NCBI GenBank assembly: GCA_900759415.1
Contig: CAAEVC010000064.1
Span: 1-20,783 of the forward strand
Source of the DNA: an uncultured Dialister sp.
GTDB lineage: Bacteria; Bacillota; Negativicutes; Veillonellales; Dialisteraceae
Reading direction: 5' to 3'
Length of the DNA: 20,783 nt
Translations under genes and position numbers: made by a program
Notes under the pieces: generated by a model
Told to the model about the DNA's origin: nothing
Database searches by the model: none
The model's input: the letters and a program-made list of their open reading frames with translations, nothing else
Part shown: positions 1 through 6,829 of the stretch, one piece after another
Numbering within the stretch: the first letter of the stretch is position 1
Layout: each line of letters starts with the position of its first letter

Positions 1-89
1 AAGTTGAATTGAAGATACCATATACACAAAATTGTGTCCAATTTTGTGGGGGAATCCACAATTGGAAAGTGTCCACACTTATGGGAATA

Positions 90-280
90 GTTTATCGGCT
101 TCGCCGAAATTTTATATACTCATCGGCGAAGCCGATACCATTGCTCTTCGCTCATAGCTCATCGCTCATAGCTATTTTTTCAGTCTCGTGCCGTTGACCG
201 TATTAGCTTTATAAATTACAAACTATAAAGTCTTTACAACCACCTCTCAACTCTGGGCACTCAACTCGGGGCTCTGAACA
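90..280 (-). repeat. Dispersed intergenic repeat, copy in reverse orientation
   Basis: Read on the minus strand, this stretch aligns over about 170 bases with the plus strand at 18925-19100. Shared blocks include GTGGTTGTAAAGA, TTTATAGTTTGTAATTTA, AGCTATGAG-GATGAGCTATGAGC and GGTATCGGCT-CGCCGATGA. At its left end a perfect 15-bp inverted repeat (93-107 with 123-137, core CGGCTTCGCCG) can form a hairpin. The middle holds the tandem motif GCTCAT(A/C). No convincing gene lies here: the 62-codon ORF at 9-197 has no RBS and is built from the repeat. It is non-coding and probably a degenerate member of a genome-wide repeat family. Confidence 0.7.
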
Positions 281-321
281 TAAAAAAGCCAAGTGAAATA
301 TTATTTCACTTGGCTTTTTTA
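281..321 (-). terminator. Rho-independent terminator after the nitroreductase gene
   Basis: A perfect 20-bp stem (281-300 with 302-321, core AAGCCAAGTGAAATA) has a very short loop and an A/T run on each side. It starts 6 bases beyond the nitroreductase stop codon. Because both arms end in A/T runs it could also stop rightward transcription from the repeat region on the left. Confidence 0.85.
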
Positions 322-326
322 TGTTC

Positions 327-1046
327 TTATTTCACCCATTCCACAGATTCAGAGAGTGGTCTTCTGCTCTTGTCTCTATGAGGCACTTCAGCACGGTAAC
401 CGAAGGCAGCCATGACGGCGATATCGTAGTGGGCGGGGTCGTAGAGTTTTCTTTCATCCGCCAGAATCTTCTTCATCGGTTCCGGCTCATATCCTTCCAG
501 TGCGCAGGAATCGATACCCATGTAGGCAGCCATGACCATCATGTTTGCCATGACGATGTAGGCCTGTCTTGCGGTCCAGTCGTGGGCGGTTCTCTCGGAA
601 TCAAGGGTATGCATATGTTCAGTGGCAAATGCGGTATATGCTTTGCTGTAGAACTGATAGCTTTCGTCCGGCAGTTCATGGACTTCCTTCAGCATATGAT
701 CCATATAGGGCGAACCGAAGGTGATATCCTCTTTGTTGCGGGTGAGGAATACCACAAAATGGCTTGCCCCTTCCAGTCCTGCCTTCGCACCCCAGGCATG
801 AGGCATCATTTCATTCCGGATGTCCTTATTCTGGATTACCAGGATCTTCCATGGTTCCAGACCAAAGGAAGTAGGGGAAAGACGGGCAGATTCCAGAATC
901 GTCTGGAAATCTTCATCAGAAATAATCTTAGAAGGATCAAACTTCTTCGTCGCATACCGGTACTTCATAGCTTCCAGAAGGACATTCTTATCATTATGAG
1001 GCTTTGGAGTATCTTTCGTAGGAATAATGAATTTGTTATCTTCCAT
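327..1046 (-). CDS. Nitroreductase family NAD(P)H oxidoreductase (NfsB/YfkO-like)
   Basis: A 239-residue protein of the FMN-dependent nitroreductase family, soluble and cytoplasmic. Such enzymes use NAD(P)H to reduce nitroaromatics, quinones or flavins; the natural substrate cannot be told from sequence. Visible family signatures are the N-terminal phosphate/FMN-binding R-Y-A-T-K-K-F-D (residues 30-37), L-S-P-T-S-F-G-L-E-P-W-K (56-67), and the C-terminal region A-R-Q-A-Y-I-V-M-A-N followed by G-I-D-S-C-A-L-E-G, where family members bind FMN. The length fits the family. The start is set by AAAGGAG seven bases upstream of ATG. It is monocistronic: its own promoter (1091-1119) and terminator (281-321) bracket it, and it points away from the LPS genes, so it is probably unrelated to them. 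The plus-strand ORF over it is a shadow. Confidence 0.9.
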   Translation of the reverse strand: MEDNKFIIPTKDTPKPHNDKNVLLEAMKYRYATKKFDPSKIISDEDFQTILESARLSPTSFGLEPWKILVIQNKDIRNEMMPHAWGAKAGLEGASHFVVFLTRNKEDITFGSPYMDHMLKEVHELPDESYQFYSKAYTAFATEHMHTLDSERTAHDWTARQAYIVMANMMVMAAYMGIDSCALEGYEPEPMKKILADERKLYDPAHYDIAVMAAFGYRAEVPHRDKSRRPLSESVEWVK

Positions 1047-1090
1047 AATAGTCTCCTTTGTATTTAATATTTTCGATTAAGTTCATATAA

Positions 1091-1119
1091 AATATAGCAC
1101 TTTTTCTATGAAATTGCAA
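1091..1119 (-). promoter_or_regulatory. Sigma-70-type promoter for the nitroreductase gene
   Basis: On the minus strand, TTGCAA (1119-1114), a 17-base spacer and TATATT (1096-1091) occur, with TGC just before the -10, giving an extended -10. It lies 45 bases upstream of the start codon, with the AAAGGAG site between. No operator-like palindrome is obvious. Confidence 0.65.
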
Positions 1120-1194
1120 TGCCAAATGGGCATGCCCGGTATAGTCTCCAGCACCGCTGGTAGGATGCAGGCCGCTGCCTTTTCACAAATACCA

Positions 1195-1360
1195 ATACCT
1201 TTATTTTCAGGGGTGAAAATAAAGGTATCCGGGGAATTTCTTTATCCGCTAAAGGTGTCATGAAAATACTTTTATTTGGAGGTATAAAAATAAAGGTATT
1301 TAATGAATACCCTTATTTCAGAGGGTCAAAATGAAGGTATTTGAACGAAGAAGGGTATTT
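1195..1360. repeat. Three tandem hairpin units of an A/T-rich inverted repeat
   Basis: Three successive copies of one palindromic unit (ATACCTTTATTT - loop - AAATAAAGGTAT) occur without a gene. Unit 1: perfect 14-bp stem, 1195-1208 with 1215-1228, loop AGGGGT. Unit 2: 1266-1277 with 1288-1299, 12 bp with one G-T wobble. Unit 3: 1306-1319 with about 1328-1341, imperfect; its left arm can alternatively pair perfectly over 9 bp with 1351-1359. Arms vary while pairing is mostly kept. They lack a following T-run, so these are not ordinary terminators. Role unknown. Confidence 0.75.
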
Positions 1361-1400
1361 ATAAAATCTCAGATGTCAGATAGTCAAATGTCAGACTGAG

Positions 1401-1510
1401 TGGTATCGGCTCTTCCGTTAAATTGTGAAGCCTTGCAGTTATCCTGCAATACCTTTAGTGCATACTTAGTATGGTTTTTCACTCAGACTCCAGGACTTTG
1501 TCCGATACCA
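1401..1510. repeat. Small non-coding element bounded by 9-bp inverted repeats
   Basis: TGGTATCGG at 1401-1409 is matched by CCGATACCA at 1502-1510. Between them lie two small hairpins: TTGCAG/CTGCAA (1433-1449) and CATAC-TTA-GTATG (1461-1473). GGTATCGG also ends the hairpin repeats at 130-139 and 19056-19063, so this is a recurring module. It could be a miniature mobile element remnant or a structured RNA; no target-site duplication was identified. Confidence 0.45.
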
Positions 1511-1524
1511 GATCTCCGACTGCT

Positions 1525-2130
1525 GAGCATTTCGTGTTCTTAAAGGGGGCACCCCTGTACATAGGATTGATTTAGTTCTGATAAAACTGCCCCTTAGTCT
1601 GTTTCTTTCAGCAACAGACTAATCCTCCCCGAACGAAAGTCGCTGCGCGACTTCCGTAGTTCGGCATTTACAATGAATTGAGTGTCGCTTTGCTCCTCCC
1701 ATCCATGTTTACTGTACTTCTGGAGGCGCCGAGTCGGATAACGATGCTTACCTTTTGTTAACCCTGCCAGTACTGACCTTGTACTACGGGATACCATACA
1801 TGTATGTACTAACGGGAAGCATACCAAACCGCTGTGCTCCCCTCTCGTTTTGGAAGCCACGCTTCCAAAATGAAGGTAAAGGAATCGAATCGCAGTGAGC
1901 CTTTTGCGATTGAGAATCGTGTGATAAACCTCTCCATAAATTCCGTCCGAAGGCAAAAGGCTAGTGGAGAGTGTGGCTCAGGTGGTGAGGAAGTTCTGTG
2001 AAATGGAGCAAAGATAGGAGTTCAATTTGTAACGATTATGTACAAAGGTCCTCTTCGTTCTATCTGAAAAGGCTTTATAAACAAACCTATATAATTTTTT
2101 ACCTTTTCTCAACTTGGGGTTCTGCCTTTT
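1525..2130 (+). repeat. Composite intergenic repeat, copy 1 (upstream of GT9 gene)
   Basis: The left end (1525-1556, with GTGTTCTTAAAGGGGGCA) matches 19126-19158. The right end (about 2010-2130, with TTTGTAACGAT, AAAAGGCTTTATAA and TTTTTTACCTT, then CAACTTGGGGTTCTG) matches 4585-4740 and in part 19280-19345. The 450-base interior is unlike the other copies and contains a perfect 10-bp hairpin (1848-1857 with 1861-1870) and the palindrome CATACATGTATG near 1794. Minus-strand ORFs of 120 and 60 codons here lack RBS and protein-like composition, so this 1.1-kb gap appears non-coding. Confidence 0.6.
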
Positions 2131-2159
2131 TAAATCTCTTTCCCACAGATTCCTGACCA

Positions 2160-2168
2160 TGCTATAAT
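2160..2168 (+). promoter_or_regulatory. Extended -10 promoter of the heptose block
   Basis: TGCTATAAT (2160-2168) is a perfect extended -10 element, 45 bases before the heptosyltransferase ATG. The -35 region is weak (TTTCCC near 2139), as is common for extended -10 promoters. The promoter sits immediately after the composite repeat, so the repeat itself would not be transcribed from it. Confidence 0.55.
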
Positions 2169-2213
2169 AATAAAATGAATGTTATTAATATCATTTCTAT
2201 GTAGAAGGTAATT

Positions 2214-3341
2214 ATGTACCAGAATATTCTTGTGATTAATACTATGCATATTGGTGATCTCATGCTGATCACGCCGGCACTCCGGACACTTCGGATGAAT
2301 TATCCGAAGGCTCATATTGCGCTTCTGACGGATAAACCTTTGGGGGATCTGGTGCGCTGCAATGAGAACATTGATGAGTGCATCCTTATCGACAAATCCG
2401 GCAAGGATAAAGGGGTCTGGGCACTGATACGATTCATCCTCAAGATCCGTAGCCGTCATTTCGATCTGGTCATCAATCTCCATCGAAATGAAAGAGCCTC
2501 TGCAATCGCTGCTTTTTCGGGGGCTAAGAAAATCGTAGGTTATTCGCAACCAGGATTCCGCCGTTTCTTTGATCATTATATGCCGAACCGGGCGATGGCG
2601 GATACGCCGAAGGATATGGTGCAACATCAGGTGACCTGCCATCTGAGCGTGATGCAGGAGGCAGCAGGGTGCAGAAAACTGGATGACCGGGGACTGGAAA
2701 TGTGGCTTCCATTGGAAGAGGAGAAGAAGGCGTCTGATCTCTGGCAGAAGGAATTTTCACCAGAAGATAAGGTGATTGCCTTCAACATCGGAGCGAGCTG
2801 GCTGACGAAGCGGTGGATTGATTCCTATTTCGCAGAGTGTGCGGACCGTTTCATCAAAGAGGGATATCATATCGCATTCCTTGGAGGGCCGACGGATGTG
2901 CCTATTGTGGAGGCTTGCCTGGCACAGATGGAAGAGAAGGACAGTTCTCATGTCCATGTGTTTACTGGGAAAATCAGCCTCACTATCCTTGCTGGTCTAC
3001 TTCGCCGTTGCTGTCTTTTCCTCACCACGGACTCAGGTCCCATGCATGTGGGCGTGGCCATGAATGTGCCGATTGTGACCATGTTTGGCGCGAGCCCTGT
3101 GCCTACTTTCTATCCCTATGACGGAAAAGACATCCTTATCAAGACGCCGGAATCCTGTCATCCCTGTGGCATTCACGAATGTCCGAAAAAAGGGGAGGAC
3201 TACATGGGCTGTATGAAACATATCCCTGTCAATGTGGTCATGAAATACAGCGAAGAGCTGCTGAAGACTTATGGAGGAAAGCAGGCAAGAGAGCTTCCAC
3301 CTCATCCGGGGGATTACAAATGCCGGGTGATTGAATTATAA
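2214..3341 (+). CDS. ADP-heptose:LPS heptosyltransferase (GT9, WaaF/WaaQ-like)
   Basis: A 375-residue family-9 glycosyltransferase expected to transfer L-glycero-D-manno-heptose from ADP-heptose onto the LPS inner core at the cytoplasmic face of the inner membrane. The N-terminal Rossmann half opens with H-I-G-D-L (residues 12-16), where Asp15 matches the catalytic acidic residue of the family. The C-terminal half carries T-D-S-G-P-M-H (272-278), the nucleotide-sugar signature, followed by G-A-S-P-V-P-T. A Cys-rich tail (C-H-P-C-G-I-H-E-C-P) is typical of heptosyltransferases. The start is supported by AGAAGG five bases upstream. rfaE1 follows after 9 bases, so the two are co-transcribed, linking donor synthesis with transfer. 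Whether it is heptosyltransferase I, II or III cannot be decided from sequence. Confidence 0.88.
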   Translation: MYQNILVINTMHIGDLMLITPALRTLRMNYPKAHIALLTDKPLGDLVRCNENIDECILIDKSGKDKGVWALIRFILKIRSRHFDLVINLHRNERASAIAAFSGAKKIVGYSQPGFRRFFDHYMPNRAMADTPKDMVQHQVTCHLSVMQEAAGCRKLDDRGLEMWLPLEEEKKASDLWQKEFSPEDKVIAFNIGASWLTKRWIDSYFAECADRFIKEGYHIAFLGGPTDVPIVEACLAQMEEKDSSHVHVFTGKISLTILAGLLRRCCLFLTTDSGPMHVGVAMNVPIVTMFGASPVPTFYPYDGKDILIKTPESCHPCGIHECPKKGEDYMGCMKHIPVNVVMKYSEELLKTYGGKQARELPPHPGDYKCRVIEL

Positions 3342-3350
3342 GAGGTATGT

Positions 3351-4334
3351 ATGGATTCAAAAGAACTTTATGATTTTATAGCGTCCCGCACCTCTCAGTG
3401 CAAAATCCTTGTGGTGGGAGATGTGATGCTGGATAAATACTACTATGGAGAAGTGACCCGCATTTCTCCGGAAGCACCGGTCCCTGTCACCCATGTACTT
3501 TCCGAGAAGGAGACTCTGGGCGGTGCGGCCAATGTGGCGCACAATCTGGCTCTTCTGGGATGTGAGACAAGCATTGCAGGCTTCATAGGGGATGATTACC
3601 ATGGGAAAACGCTGCTTGAGAAATTCGCAGATATCGGCATCGATGTAGAGGGTCTTGTGAAGACAGGCCGTCCGACCACCACGAAACTCCGCATCATTGG
3701 GGGCCATCAGCAGATGCTCCGTCTTGATTTCGAAGAGGCGTCTCCGGTGACAGGAAAGGACGCAGCGCTTTTCCTGAATTTCATCGATCAGAAAATAAAA
3801 AATGGCATAGACTGCGTGATTCTCTCGGACTATGGCAAAGGCGTCTGCACCGAAGAAAATTGCCGGCATATCATAGAGACCTTCCATGCACAGGCCATCC
3901 CGGTCATTGTGGACCCGAAGGGCACCCACTGGGCGAAATATGAGAATGCAGACTATATCACACCGAATCTGAAGGAAATCAATGAAGTACTGAGTGATCC
4001 CATTAGCAATGAAGACGATGCTGTGGAAGAGGCGGCTCATGAAGTGATGGAGAAATTTCATCTGAAAAACATCATGGTCACCCGTTCAGAAGCAGGGCTG
4101 TCGCTTGTGAGTGACAGAGGTGCTACCCACATCCCTACCAGAGCACAGGAAGTCTTCGATGTTTCTGGCGCGGGCGATACGGTCATCGCTGTCTTCTCTC
4201 TGGGCATTGCAGGAGGTATCGCGCCTGAAGACAGCGCCTGGCTGGCAAACCTTGCGGCCAGCGTCGTCGTAGCCAAACTTGGCACCTACGCCATCAGTCA
4301 GAAAGAACTGATGTCAGCGCTGAAGGAAGAGTAG
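3351..4334 (+). CDS. D-glycero-beta-D-manno-heptose-7-phosphate kinase (RfaE1)
   Basis: A 327-residue PfkB/ribokinase-fold enzyme that phosphorylates heptose-7-phosphate at C1 on the way to ADP-heptose. Evidence: an N-terminal V-V-G-D-V-M-L-D-K-Y-Y-Y-G substrate region with R-I-S-P-E-A-P-V-P-V, G-G-A-A-N-V (57-62), I-L-S-D-Y-G-K-G, and the C-terminal PfkB signature D-V-S-G-A-G-D-T (270-277), where Asp276 is the expected catalytic base. It ends where the kinase domain ends, so the cytidylyltransferase-type adenylyltransferase half found in enterobacterial HldE is absent; that activity must come from a separate rfaE2 elsewhere. RBS AAGAGG overlaps the end of the upstream gene. A long repeat-bearing gap follows, with no clear terminator. 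Confidence 0.9.
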   Translation: MDSKELYDFIASRTSQCKILVVGDVMLDKYYYGEVTRISPEAPVPVTHVLSEKETLGGAANVAHNLALLGCETSIAGFIGDDYHGKTLLEKFADIGIDVEGLVKTGRPTTTKLRIIGGHQQMLRLDFEEASPVTGKDAALFLNFIDQKIKNGIDCVILSDYGKGVCTEENCRHIIETFHAQAIPVIVDPKGTHWAKYENADYITPNLKEINEVLSDPISNEDDAVEEAAHEVMEKFHLKNIMVTRSEAGLSLVSDRGATHIPTRAQEVFDVSGAGDTVIAVFSLGIAGGIAPEDSAWLANLAASVVVAKLGTYAISQKELMSALKEE

Positions 4335-4520
4335 AAGGCTCGTGAGCGATGAGTCATGAATGCTATCTGAAAGCCGCTTTCCGAAATCTTAGAGAGGTGG
4401 AAGCGGCACTATGTCCGACAGATGGAAAAGGCACAAAGCGTCTCGGCGCCCCCAGGAGTGCAGTGAACTGGTTTCGCAGGGAGACGAAGTCGACTGAGAG
4501 ACCAGTGAATCGCCGCTCTA

Positions 4521-4575
4521 TAAAATCCGCAGAACGGATTTTAGTCGGGGGAGCTGGCGGCGGGCAGAGCCCGAC
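4521..4575 (+). other. Paired hairpins in the rfaE1-hldD gap
   Basis: TAAAATCCG (4521-4529) pairs perfectly with CGGATTTTA (4535-4543) across a 5-base loop. Immediately next, GTCGGG (4544-4549) can pair with CCCGAC (4570-4575) around a G-rich segment. No U-run follows, so it is a poor terminator. It may be a structured part of the intergenic repeat or of an hldD leader transcribed from upstream. No known riboswitch class was recognised. Confidence 0.4.
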
Positions 4576-4584
4576 GTCTGAAGG

Positions 4585-4740
4585 GGTTCAGTTTGTAACG
4601 ATGGTATGCACTAGCGGTCTCCTTCCATCTATCCAAAAAGGCTTTATAAGTAAAAATTCAAATGTTTTTTACCTTCGCTCAATTCTCAACTCTCGTAACT
4701 CAACTCTATCTTTTTTCCAACTCGGGGCTCTATCTTTTGA
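4585..4740 (+). repeat. Composite intergenic repeat, copy 2 (upstream of hldD)
   Basis: It shares TCAGTTTGTAACGAT, CTATCC-AAAAAGGCTTTATAA, CAAATGTTTTTTACCTT and CAACTCGGGGCTCT with copy 1 (2010-2130). Part is shared with copy 3 (AAAGGCTTTATAAGT, GCAAATGTTTTTT at 19296-19326). The whole gap 4335-4806 is otherwise non-coding: the 139-codon ORF across it has no RBS and consists of repeat sequence. The left part (4340-4450) contains further family motifs (GAGCGATGAGTCATGA, GCACAAAGCG, CTCGGCGCC). Confidence 0.65.
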
Positions 4741-4757
4741 GGTATCACTGCCGAAGC

Positions 4758-4787
4758 TTGATTCGTGAAGGCAGATGACCGTATAAA
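4758..4787 (+). promoter_or_regulatory. Possible hldD promoter
   Basis: TTGATT (4758-4763), an 18-base spacer and TATAAA (4782-4787) make a reasonable sigma-70 match. However, initiation about 7 bases downstream would fall inside the AAGGAGG ribosome-binding site (4792-4798). Either transcription starts at its extreme edge or another promoter further left is used. Confidence 0.3.
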
Positions 4788-4806
4788 TTATAAGGAGGCA
4801 ATCATA

Positions 4807-5793
4807 ATGATTATCGTAACAGGGGGCGCCGGATTCATCGGCAGCAACATTGTCAAAACACTGAACCGACAGGGACGTACAGACATCCTCATCGTAGATG
4901 ACCTGAAAGATGGCCAGAATTACAAAAACCTTCGAGGACTCCAGTTCCTGGACTATCAGCACAAAGATGATTTCCTCGAAGCCATCGAAAACGACGACTT
5001 CGACGGCACCGATATCGATGTAGTCTTCCACGAAGGCGCCTGCTCCGACACCATGGAATATGACGTGAATTTCATGATGCGCACGAACTACGAATATTCC
5101 AAATCTCTTCTCCATTTCTGCATGCGCCATCGCATTCCTTTCCTCTATGCATCCTCTGCATCCACCTACGGAAGTGGGATCCATGGATTCCGGGAAGGCG
5201 ATGAATGTGAAGACGCACTGAATCCGTACGCTTTCTCCAAACTCGCTTTCGACCGCTATGTCCGTCAGGTCATGCCAGATTCCCAGAGCCAGATCGTAGG
5301 CCTCAAATACTTCAATGTCTACGGCCCGCAGGAACATCATAAAGGCAAGATGGCCTCCATCCACTACCAGCTTTACAACCAGATCAAAGAAACAGGAAAA
5401 GCCCACCTTTTCCGCGGCTGGGGCGACATCAACGGCGCCCCTGTCAAAGATGGCGAACAGCTCCGTGACTTCGTCTACGTCAAAGACGTGGTCAAAGTGA
5501 ACCTCTGGTTCTGGCAGCACAAAGGCCCCTCCGGCATTTACAACTGCGGACCAGGCCATGCACACAGCTACAACGAAGTCGCAAAGGCAGTCATCAAAGC
5601 CATGGGCAAAGGCGAAATCGCCTACCGTGACTTCCCGGAAGTCCTTAAAGGCAAATACCAGAACTTCACCGAAGCAGACCTCACCCATCTCCTCGAAGCA
5701 GGCTATGACCAGGGCTTCACTGACATGGAAGAAGCCGTCAAAGAATACGTAGACTTCCTCGATAAAGGCGGTTACTTCGTATATGGAAAATAA
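4807..5793 (+). CDS. hldD: ADP-L-glycero-D-manno-heptose 6-epimerase
   Basis: A 328-residue extended short-chain dehydrogenase that converts ADP-D-glycero-D-manno-heptose to the L,D form, the last step in making the heptosyltransferase donor. Motifs: Rossmann T-G-G-A-G-F-I-G-S-N (5-14), S-S-A-S-T-Y-G (116-122) and the catalytic pair Y141-x-x-x-K145 in N-P-Y-A-F-S-K. Y-F-N-V-Y-G-P-Q-E and the HldD-typical R-D-F-V-Y-V-K-D-V follow. The start was moved to the ATG preceded by AAGGAGG at 8 bases; an in-frame ATG 42 bases earlier lacks an RBS and precedes the Rossmann motif by an unusual extension. Codons strongly favour C in third position (ATC, TTC, AAC), unlike the G-ending preference of genes near 16-20 kb. 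The 399-codon ORF on the opposite strand is a shadow. Confidence 0.95.
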   Translation: MIIVTGGAGFIGSNIVKTLNRQGRTDILIVDDLKDGQNYKNLRGLQFLDYQHKDDFLEAIENDDFDGTDIDVVFHEGACSDTMEYDVNFMMRTNYEYSKSLLHFCMRHRIPFLYASSASTYGSGIHGFREGDECEDALNPYAFSKLAFDRYVRQVMPDSQSQIVGLKYFNVYGPQEHHKGKMASIHYQLYNQIKETGKAHLFRGWGDINGAPVKDGEQLRDFVYVKDVVKVNLWFWQHKGPSGIYNCGPGHAHSYNEVAKAVIKAMGKGEIAYRDFPEVLKGKYQNFTEADLTHLLEAGYDQGFTDMEEAVKEYVDFLDKGGYFVYGK

Positions 5794-5910
5794 ATAGTGA
5801 TGGGCATATAAAAGGCTGTCAGCAATAGAAGATATATCTGATTTTACCAAATCAATAATCTTAATCAATGTTCTTCAGCAATATGGAACATAATAGAAAA
5901 TTTTCTCCCA

Positions 5911-5955
5911 AAAGAGGACCGTGAAAATATTTATATTTTCACGGTCCTCTTTTTC
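5911..5955 (+). terminator. Strong rho-independent terminator after hldD
   Basis: A perfect 20-bp stem (5911-5930 with 5933-5952, core GAGGACCGTGAAAATAT) is followed by a T-run (TTTTTCG). It lies 118 bases past the hldD stop and separates the heptose block from the LPS decoration cluster. The 5794-5910 stretch shows nothing else recognisable. Confidence 0.9.
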
Positions 5956-5957
5956 GT

Positions 5958-5986
5958 TTGTTATTCCACATGGAATAGAGTAAAAT
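5958..5986 (+). promoter_or_regulatory. Sigma-70-type promoter for the LPS decoration cluster
   Basis: TTGTTA (5958-5963), a 17-base spacer and TAAAAT (5981-5986) sit directly after the terminator, with initiation expected near 5993, about 40 bases before the likely GT2 start. It is the best candidate promoter for the rightward cluster that begins with the GT2 gene. Confidence 0.55.
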
Positions 5987-6034
5987 AAAACAAATAGCAC
6001 ACTAAATCAATCTTTCGGTATGGGGCGATTTCTT

Positions 6035-6826
6035 ATGAATAAAAATAATGCTGATAATACGAGAATCCTTATGAAATCATTGGCCGTTTTGATTCTGACC
6101 TGTAATGAAGAAGATAATATTACTGATGTTGTGAAAAATGCAAAAAAATGTACTGATGAAGTCATCGTCATCGATTCCGGCAGCACCGACCGCACAGTAG
6201 AACTGGCTGAAAAAGCAGGCGCCAGAGTAGCTTTCCGTGCCTGGACCAACGACTTCTCCGCCCAGCGCAACTTCGCCCTGGAACAGACCGATGCGGACTG
6301 GGTACTCTACCTCGATGCTGATGAAAGACTGAACGATGAACTCATTGGGGAAATTAAACATATCGTCGCCGCTGGACATGTGGATACCCAGTATTCCATC
6401 ACGAGAAAATGCGTCGCATTCGGGGTGACATTCAGCCATGGTGTCCTCAATCCAGATCATGTGCTGAGAATGTTTCCACGTAAGGAAGTACATTGGGTGA
6501 ATAAAGTGCATGAACATCCTGAATGCAGTCTGCCAGTGAAAGAACTATCGGGATACATGGAACACTACACCTATAAAGACTGGCATGAATGGGAAGAAAA
6601 ACTCTGCCTCTATACTACCATTTGGGCAGAAGATTCTTACCGGCGGGGGAAACGAACCTCTATGGCAGGGATATTCACCCATAGTTTAGGAGGATTTTTT
6701 AAAATGTTTATCCTCCGCAGAGGATTCATGGATGGTGCCATCGGATCCTATCTCTGCTGTACTCACTTTTTCTATACCATGCTTAAATATCTGAAACTGC
6801 ATGAATTACAAAGAAAAGGAGACTGA
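6035..6826 (+). CDS. GT2 glycosyltransferase (WaaE/KdtX-like LPS core type)
   Basis: A 263-residue family-2 glycosyltransferase of the WaaE-like type that adds a hexose to the LPS core on the cytoplasmic side. The GT-A fold begins L-A-V-L-I-L-T-C-N-E-E and continues with V-I-V-I-D-S-G-S-T-D-R-T and W-T-N-D-F-S-A-Q-R-N-F-A-L. The metal/nucleotide-binding D-x-D lies in L-Y-L-D-A-D-E-R-L. H-E-H-P and the C-terminal segment with H-Y-T-Y and the Arg-rich Y-R-R-G-K-R-T are typical of this subgroup. Three in-frame starts compete (6020, 6035, 6071). 6035 has a weak GGGGCGA upstream; 6071 begins just before the conserved core and is equally plausible. No membrane helix is needed; a hydrophobic patch near the end may tether it. 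The next gene starts 3 bases after its stop. Confidence 0.85.
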   Translation: MNKNNADNTRILMKSLAVLILTCNEEDNITDVVKNAKKCTDEVIVIDSGSTDRTVELAEKAGARVAFRAWTNDFSAQRNFALEQTDADWVLYLDADERLNDELIGEIKHIVAAGHVDTQYSITRKCVAFGVTFSHGVLNPDHVLRMFPRKEVHWVNKVHEHPECSLPVKELSGYMEHYTYKDWHEWEEKLCLYTTIWAEDSYRRGKRTSMAGIFTHSLGGFFKMFILRRGFMDGAIGSYLCCTHFFYTMLKYLKLHELQRKGD

Positions 6827-6829
6827 TTC

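Noticed and set aside
321..1067. 248-codon plus-strand ORF over the nitroreductase gene
   Set aside because: The minus-strand product has clear family motifs, an RBS, a promoter and a terminator; the plus-strand product resembles nothing and starts within the terminator.
1195..1360. CRISPR array reading of the tandem hairpins
   Set aside because: Only three diverged units of unequal spacing, no uniform spacers and no cas genes.
1848..1870. 10-bp hairpin TTTTGGAAGC / GCTTCCAAAA as a terminator
   Set aside because: No gene ends nearby on either strand and no T-run follows; more likely part of the repeat.
1594..1956. 120-codon minus-strand ORF, and the 60-codon one at 1978-2160
   Set aside because: No RBS, atypical composition, and they overlap repeat modules and hairpins shared with other non-coding sites.
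4521..4575. Known riboswitch class upstream of hldD
   Set aside because: No conserved core of any riboswitch family I know could be matched; kept only as an unexplained structure.
4349..4768. 139-codon ORF between rfaE1 and hldD
   Set aside because: It consists of repeat sequence shared with 2010-2130, lacks an RBS, and its product has no recognisable pattern.
4669..5868. 399-codon open frame on the minus strand over hldD
   Set aside because: It is a mirror of hldD's strongly C-ending codons; it has no RBS, a low-complexity Val/Phe/Asp-rich product, and runs through the repeat and two intergenic regions.
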